DNA of 64,000 bases from Pseudaminobacter soli (ex Li et al. 2025) (lineage in GTDB: Bacteria > Pseudomonadota > Alphaproteobacteria > Rhizobiales > Rhizobiaceae), in assembly GCF_029892515.1 (NCBI RefSeq), contig NZ_JARXVF010000012.1:36442-100441 (forward strand). Reading direction: 5' to 3'. A model generated the notes under the pieces. It was given only the letters and a program-made list of their open reading frames with translations, had not been told where the DNA came from and searched no databases. A program made the translations under genes and the position numbers. Position 1 is the first letter of the stretch. Each line of letters begins with the position of its first letter. Of this stretch, positions 61,348-64,000 are shown in pieces.

Positions 61348-62391
61348 ATGGCGGGAATAGCCGGTGGACGCTCGATAAGCCCACTGTCGACGGGCATTCT
61401 CGTCATCGCGCTTCTTTACTTTGCCCACTCAATATTCGTCCCGCTCACCTTCTCTCTGTTCATCATCGCGCTGGTCTGGCCGATTCAGGCGGCGCTGAAG
61501 CGGCACATGCCGCAACTTTTGGCGCTCCTCATCACGCTCACCGCAACCATCGTGGTGATCATCGCCGTCGGCTCCTCGGTCATCTGGGGTTTTGGGAAGC
61601 TCGGCCATTGGCTCATCGTCCATGCCGCGCGTTTCCAGGCGATATATACGGACTGGACAGACTGGCTCGACGAGCGCGGCATCGCGGTCGCCGGCCCCCT
61701 GGCCAATCATTTCGACGTGTCCTGGCTTATCGGGTTCACGCAAGGGGTGGCCGGACAGCTGAACGGCTTTGCGGGCTTTGCCATCCTTGTGTTCATCTTC
61801 GTCATGCTCGGCCTGCTCGAGGTCGATGACTTCAACGAAAGACTGCGCTCGCCTGCCGCCCAGCCCTATGGCGAGAAGATATTGCTGGCCAATCGCGAAA
61901 TCGGCATCAAGCTCCGGCGTTTCATGGTGGTGCGCAGCCTGGCGAGTATCCTCACCGGCCTGGTCGTCTGGGGTTTTGCGCTGGTCGCCGGGCTCGAACT
62001 GGCCGCCGCCTGGGGAACCATTGCCTTCGCGCTGAACTACATCCCCTTCGTTGGTCCCTTCATTGCCACGATCTTTCCGACGCTCTTTGCCATCGCCCAG
62101 TTCGGTTCGTGGCAGACGGCCCTCGTCATTTTCCTCGGCCTCAATCTCATACAGTTCATCATCGGCAGTTATCTTGAGCCGTTGCTGACCGGCGCGTCGG
62201 TGGCGATCTCACCTTTTGCCGTCATCTTCGCGGTGTTCTTCTGGAGCTTCATGTGGGGCATTTCGGGCGCATTCATCGGCGTCCCGATATTGATCGTCTT
62301 CATGGTCTACTGCGCGCAGATCCCATCGAGCCATTGGATCGCCGTGCTGCTGTCAGCCGATACGTCCAACTTCAAGAAAGCCGAAAGCTGA
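61348..62391 (+). CDS. AI-2E family transporter
   Basis: A 347-residue membrane protein of the AI-2E/PerM family with about seven or eight helices. Typical parts are ISPLSTGILVIALLYFA, SILTGLVVWGFALV, and NYIPFVGPFIATIFPTLFA, which is the family signature. Substrate is unknown for most members. GAGAGAAAGC is in front of the ATG. Confidence 0.88.
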   Translation: MAGIAGGRSISPLSTGILVIALLYFAHSIFVPLTFSLFIIALVWPIQAALKRHMPQLLALLITLTATIVVIIAVGSSVIWGFGKLGHWLIVHAARFQAIYTDWTDWLDERGIAVAGPLANHFDVSWLIGFTQGVAGQLNGFAGFAILVFIFVMLGLLEVDDFNERLRSPAAQPYGEKILLANREIGIKLRRFMVVRSLASILTGLVVWGFALVAGLELAAAWGTIAFALNYIPFVGPFIATIFPTLFAIAQFGSWQTALVIFLGLNLIQFIIGSYLEPLLTGASVAISPFAVIFAVFFWSFMWGISGAFIGVPILIVFMVYCAQIPSSHWIAVLLSADTSNFKKAES

Positions 62392-62516
62392 CCGGCCGAA
62401 GCGGCCGATCTGGCTAAGGTCACAGTTGCTGAAAATCGGCTGAAAACGCAAAATCGTGCCTTGCGACAGAGGCACCGGCAGGCATAACTCACGCGCCGCA
62501 TATCGAGCCGTCGCAG

Positions 62517-63722
62517 ATGCCTGACTTCCTGAGTTCATTGAAAAGGCTGCTTCCAGCCCTGCCGCAGATCGGCAACGCCGAACGGCTGCGCATTTTCTGC
62601 GGGGCACTCATCGGCATCTTCGTCACCGGGCTGCTTACCAAGATAGCCGCCGGCTCCACCACGGCCTCGCCGCTGCTGATCGCACCAATGGGCGCGTCGG
62701 CCGTGTTGCTCTTTGCGGTTCCGTCTAGCCCGCTGGCGCAGCCCTGGTCGATCATCGGCGGCAACACGGTCGCGGCCTTCATCGGCATCACCTGCGCCTT
62801 GTGGATCGACGACCTGCTCATCGCCGCCGCCCTCGCCGTGTCCCTCTCGATCGGCGCCATGCTGCTGCTGCGCTGCCTGCACCCGCCAAGCGGTGCTGTG
62901 GCGCTGACGGCGGTTCTCGGCGGTCCGGCTGTTCACGCGGCCGGCTATGGTTTTGCGCTCTGGCCAGTAGGCGTCAATTCCCTGCTCATGCTGACCGCCG
63001 CGCTCGTCTTCAACAATCTCACCGGCCGGCGCTATCCGCATCTAACTCCGCTGCCGGCTGCCAACCCGCATGGCACCGCCGACCCTGTTCCGACGCAGCG
63101 CGTCGGCTTCACCGCCGCCGACCTCGAAGCGGTATTGAAGCGCCATGGCGAAGTCATCGACGTGGCGGCAGACGACCTCGACACGCTGCTGCACGAAGCC
63201 GAAATGCAGGCCTACCACCGCCGCTTCGGCGAGATCCGCTGCGCCGACATCATGTCGCGCGACGTGGCGACTGTCGCACCGCAGGCCCCGCTGCGCGACG
63301 CATGGGCGCTGCTTTGCGAGCACCGCATCAAGGCGCTTCCGGTCGTCGCCGAGAACCACAGCGTCGTCGGCATCGTCACCCAGACAGACTTCATGGAAAG
63401 CGCCTCTTGGGGACCGCACGGCGAGCTGCATTTCGGCTGGGGACGCCGTCTGCGTCACGCAATGCGGCCGCGAAAGGGTCTCAAGCAGACCGTCAGCGAA
63501 ATCATGAGCACGCCGGTTCGCTCAGCCGATCCGGACACCCCGATCGCAAGGCTGGTTCCGATGATGGCTGACGCGGGTCTGCATCATCTTCCTGTTGTCG
63601 ACGCCGCCGGCAAGCTGGTCGGCATCGTCACTCAATCGGACCTGATCGCTGCGCTCTATCACGGCAGCCTCTCGGAAACTGATCTGGCGGCCGAGCCGCC
63701 CCTGCGTGCCGTAGCAAGCTGA
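62517..63722 (+). CDS. HPP-family membrane protein with CBS pair
   Basis: A 401-residue protein. Residues 25-165 are an HPP domain with four helices and the LHPPSGAVALTAVLGG motif that names the family. Residues about 240-395 are two CBS domains (IMSRDVATVAPQAPLRDAWA, IMSTPVRSADPDTPIARLVP), which usually bind adenosine nucleotides. Some HPP proteins transport nitrite. The CBS part may regulate that. Confidence 0.88.
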   Translation: MPDFLSSLKRLLPALPQIGNAERLRIFCGALIGIFVTGLLTKIAAGSTTASPLLIAPMGASAVLLFAVPSSPLAQPWSIIGGNTVAAFIGITCALWIDDLLIAAALAVSLSIGAMLLLRCLHPPSGAVALTAVLGGPAVHAAGYGFALWPVGVNSLLMLTAALVFNNLTGRRYPHLTPLPAANPHGTADPVPTQRVGFTAADLEAVLKRHGEVIDVAADDLDTLLHEAEMQAYHRRFGEIRCADIMSRDVATVAPQAPLRDAWALLCEHRIKALPVVAENHSVVGIVTQTDFMESASWGPHGELHFGWGRRLRHAMRPRKGLKQTVSEIMSTPVRSADPDTPIARLVPMMADAGLHHLPVVDAAGKLVGIVTQSDLIAALYHGSLSETDLAAEPPLRAVAS

Positions 63723-63749
63723 GCCATTCGGGCTTTTGCGATAATTCTT

Positions 63750-63772
63750 GAAATGAAATTTTCTTTCATTTC
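63750..63772. promoter_or_regulatory. Palindrome upstream of fhs
   Basis: A perfect 9-bp dyad GAAATGAAA / TTTCATTTC with a 5-base spacer, 138 bp before the fhs start. It is more like an operator (TGAAAN5TTTCA, as for RpiR-type regulators) than a terminator, since the stem is AT-rich and has no T tail. Confidence 0.45.
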
Positions 63773-63909
63773 AGTTGACGCCTGCAGCACATGATGGCTT
63801 ACTGACCTCGGCCGGACACTTCGCATTGTCGTGCAGTTCTTCAGGCAATCTGGCGATTGCCTCTGCCGCGTGGTGGCCAATGAATGGTTCACTTCGAGGG
63901 GGGACACCA

Positions 63910-64000
63910 ATGCCCGAATTCAAGACTGACATCGAGATCGCGCGCGGCGCGAAGAAGCAGCCGATCCAGGCGATCGGGGCGAAGATCGGCATTGCCTCGG
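63910..64000 (+). CDS. fhs: Formate-tetrahydrofolate ligase, 5' end
   Basis: The first 30 residues of an Fhs enzyme, MPEFKTDIEIARGAKKQPIQ then AIGAKIGIAS, cut by the window edge. The DIEIA ... pI..I..k.gI pattern is the usual N terminus. A purine-rich GAGGGGGGAC lies before the ATG. Fhs makes 10-formyl-tetrahydrofolate from formate and ATP. Confidence 0.8.
   Translation, partial: MPEFKTDIEIARGAKKQPIQAIGAKIGIAS

Overview
The window looks like a chromosome segment of an alphaproteobacterium of the order Hyphomicrobiales (Rhizobiales), most likely Phyllobacteriaceae (Mesorhizobium or Aminobacter-like). This is inferred from high GC content, a coxMNOP-type oxidase, an ftrABCD iron uptake operon behind an Irr-type (ICE-motif) palindrome, a transglutaminase-like cysteine peptidase typical of the group, and a rhizobial-style nested intergenic palindrome. 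No rRNA, tRNA, CRISPR array or complete insertion sequence was seen.

Region 1 (1-10.6 kb) is an accessory, defence-like island, partly with lower GC. It carries an HNH / unknown / nucleotidyltransferase trio and a tightly overlapping minus-strand operon. That operon encodes a HARE-HTH-Nudix-kinase protein, a SAM methyltransferase, a SIR2-like protein and a Ham1-like NTP pyrophosphatase. A serine recombinase, a three-gene operon led by a cysteine-cluster protein, an MrcB/DUF3883 restriction-like protein and two tiny ORFs follow. The region ends in an 0.8 kb gene-free stretch with a duplicated hairpin unit and several small palindromes.

Region 2 (10.6-18.5 kb) holds a Tat-exported alpha/beta hydrolase and then the most striking locus. 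This is a membrane-bound Pls/PosA-type single-module NRPS (A-T-three hexapeptide-repeat domains with paired membrane helices), coupled to a polyamine-type GNAT acetyltransferase and an Sfp/EntD phosphopantetheinyl transferase. An undecaprenyl-diphosphatase lies just downstream. Related enzymes make isopeptide-linked polymers of basic amino acids such as epsilon-poly-lysine, so this may be a polycation biosynthesis locus.

Region 3 (18.5-24.7 kb) is a purine salvage unit: two adenine deaminase paralogues around an NCS2 permease, divergent from a LysR regulator. Region 4 (24.9-29.5 kb) is an alternative cytochrome c oxidase (coxMNOP plus subunit IV). Region 5 (29.5-38.3 kb) is a LysR-controlled catabolic locus of unknown substrate: Rieske oxygenase, its reductase, a HisC-like aminotransferase, a fused DUF2817 hydrolase-ABC ATPase, and the binding protein and permeases of the same polar amino-acid-type transporter.

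Region 6 (38.7-42.2 kb) is a four-gene GtrA / GT2 / YdjC deacetylase / ArnT-like operon, which resembles the Francisella route for adding an amino sugar to lipid A. Region 7 (42.2-47.8 kb) gathers magnesium or metal genes (His-rich protein, MgtC, MgtA) with a short leader ORF whose start resembles Mg-sensing leader peptides. Region 8 (48-53.7 kb) has a periplasmic cysteine peptidase, a PAP2 phosphatase, ftrABCD and an MntP/YtaF-like protein. Region 9 (54-64 kb) has an orphan TadG-like protein, kdpFABC without kdpDE, a SIS-domain protein, an AI-2E family transporter, an HPP-CBS protein and the start of fhs.
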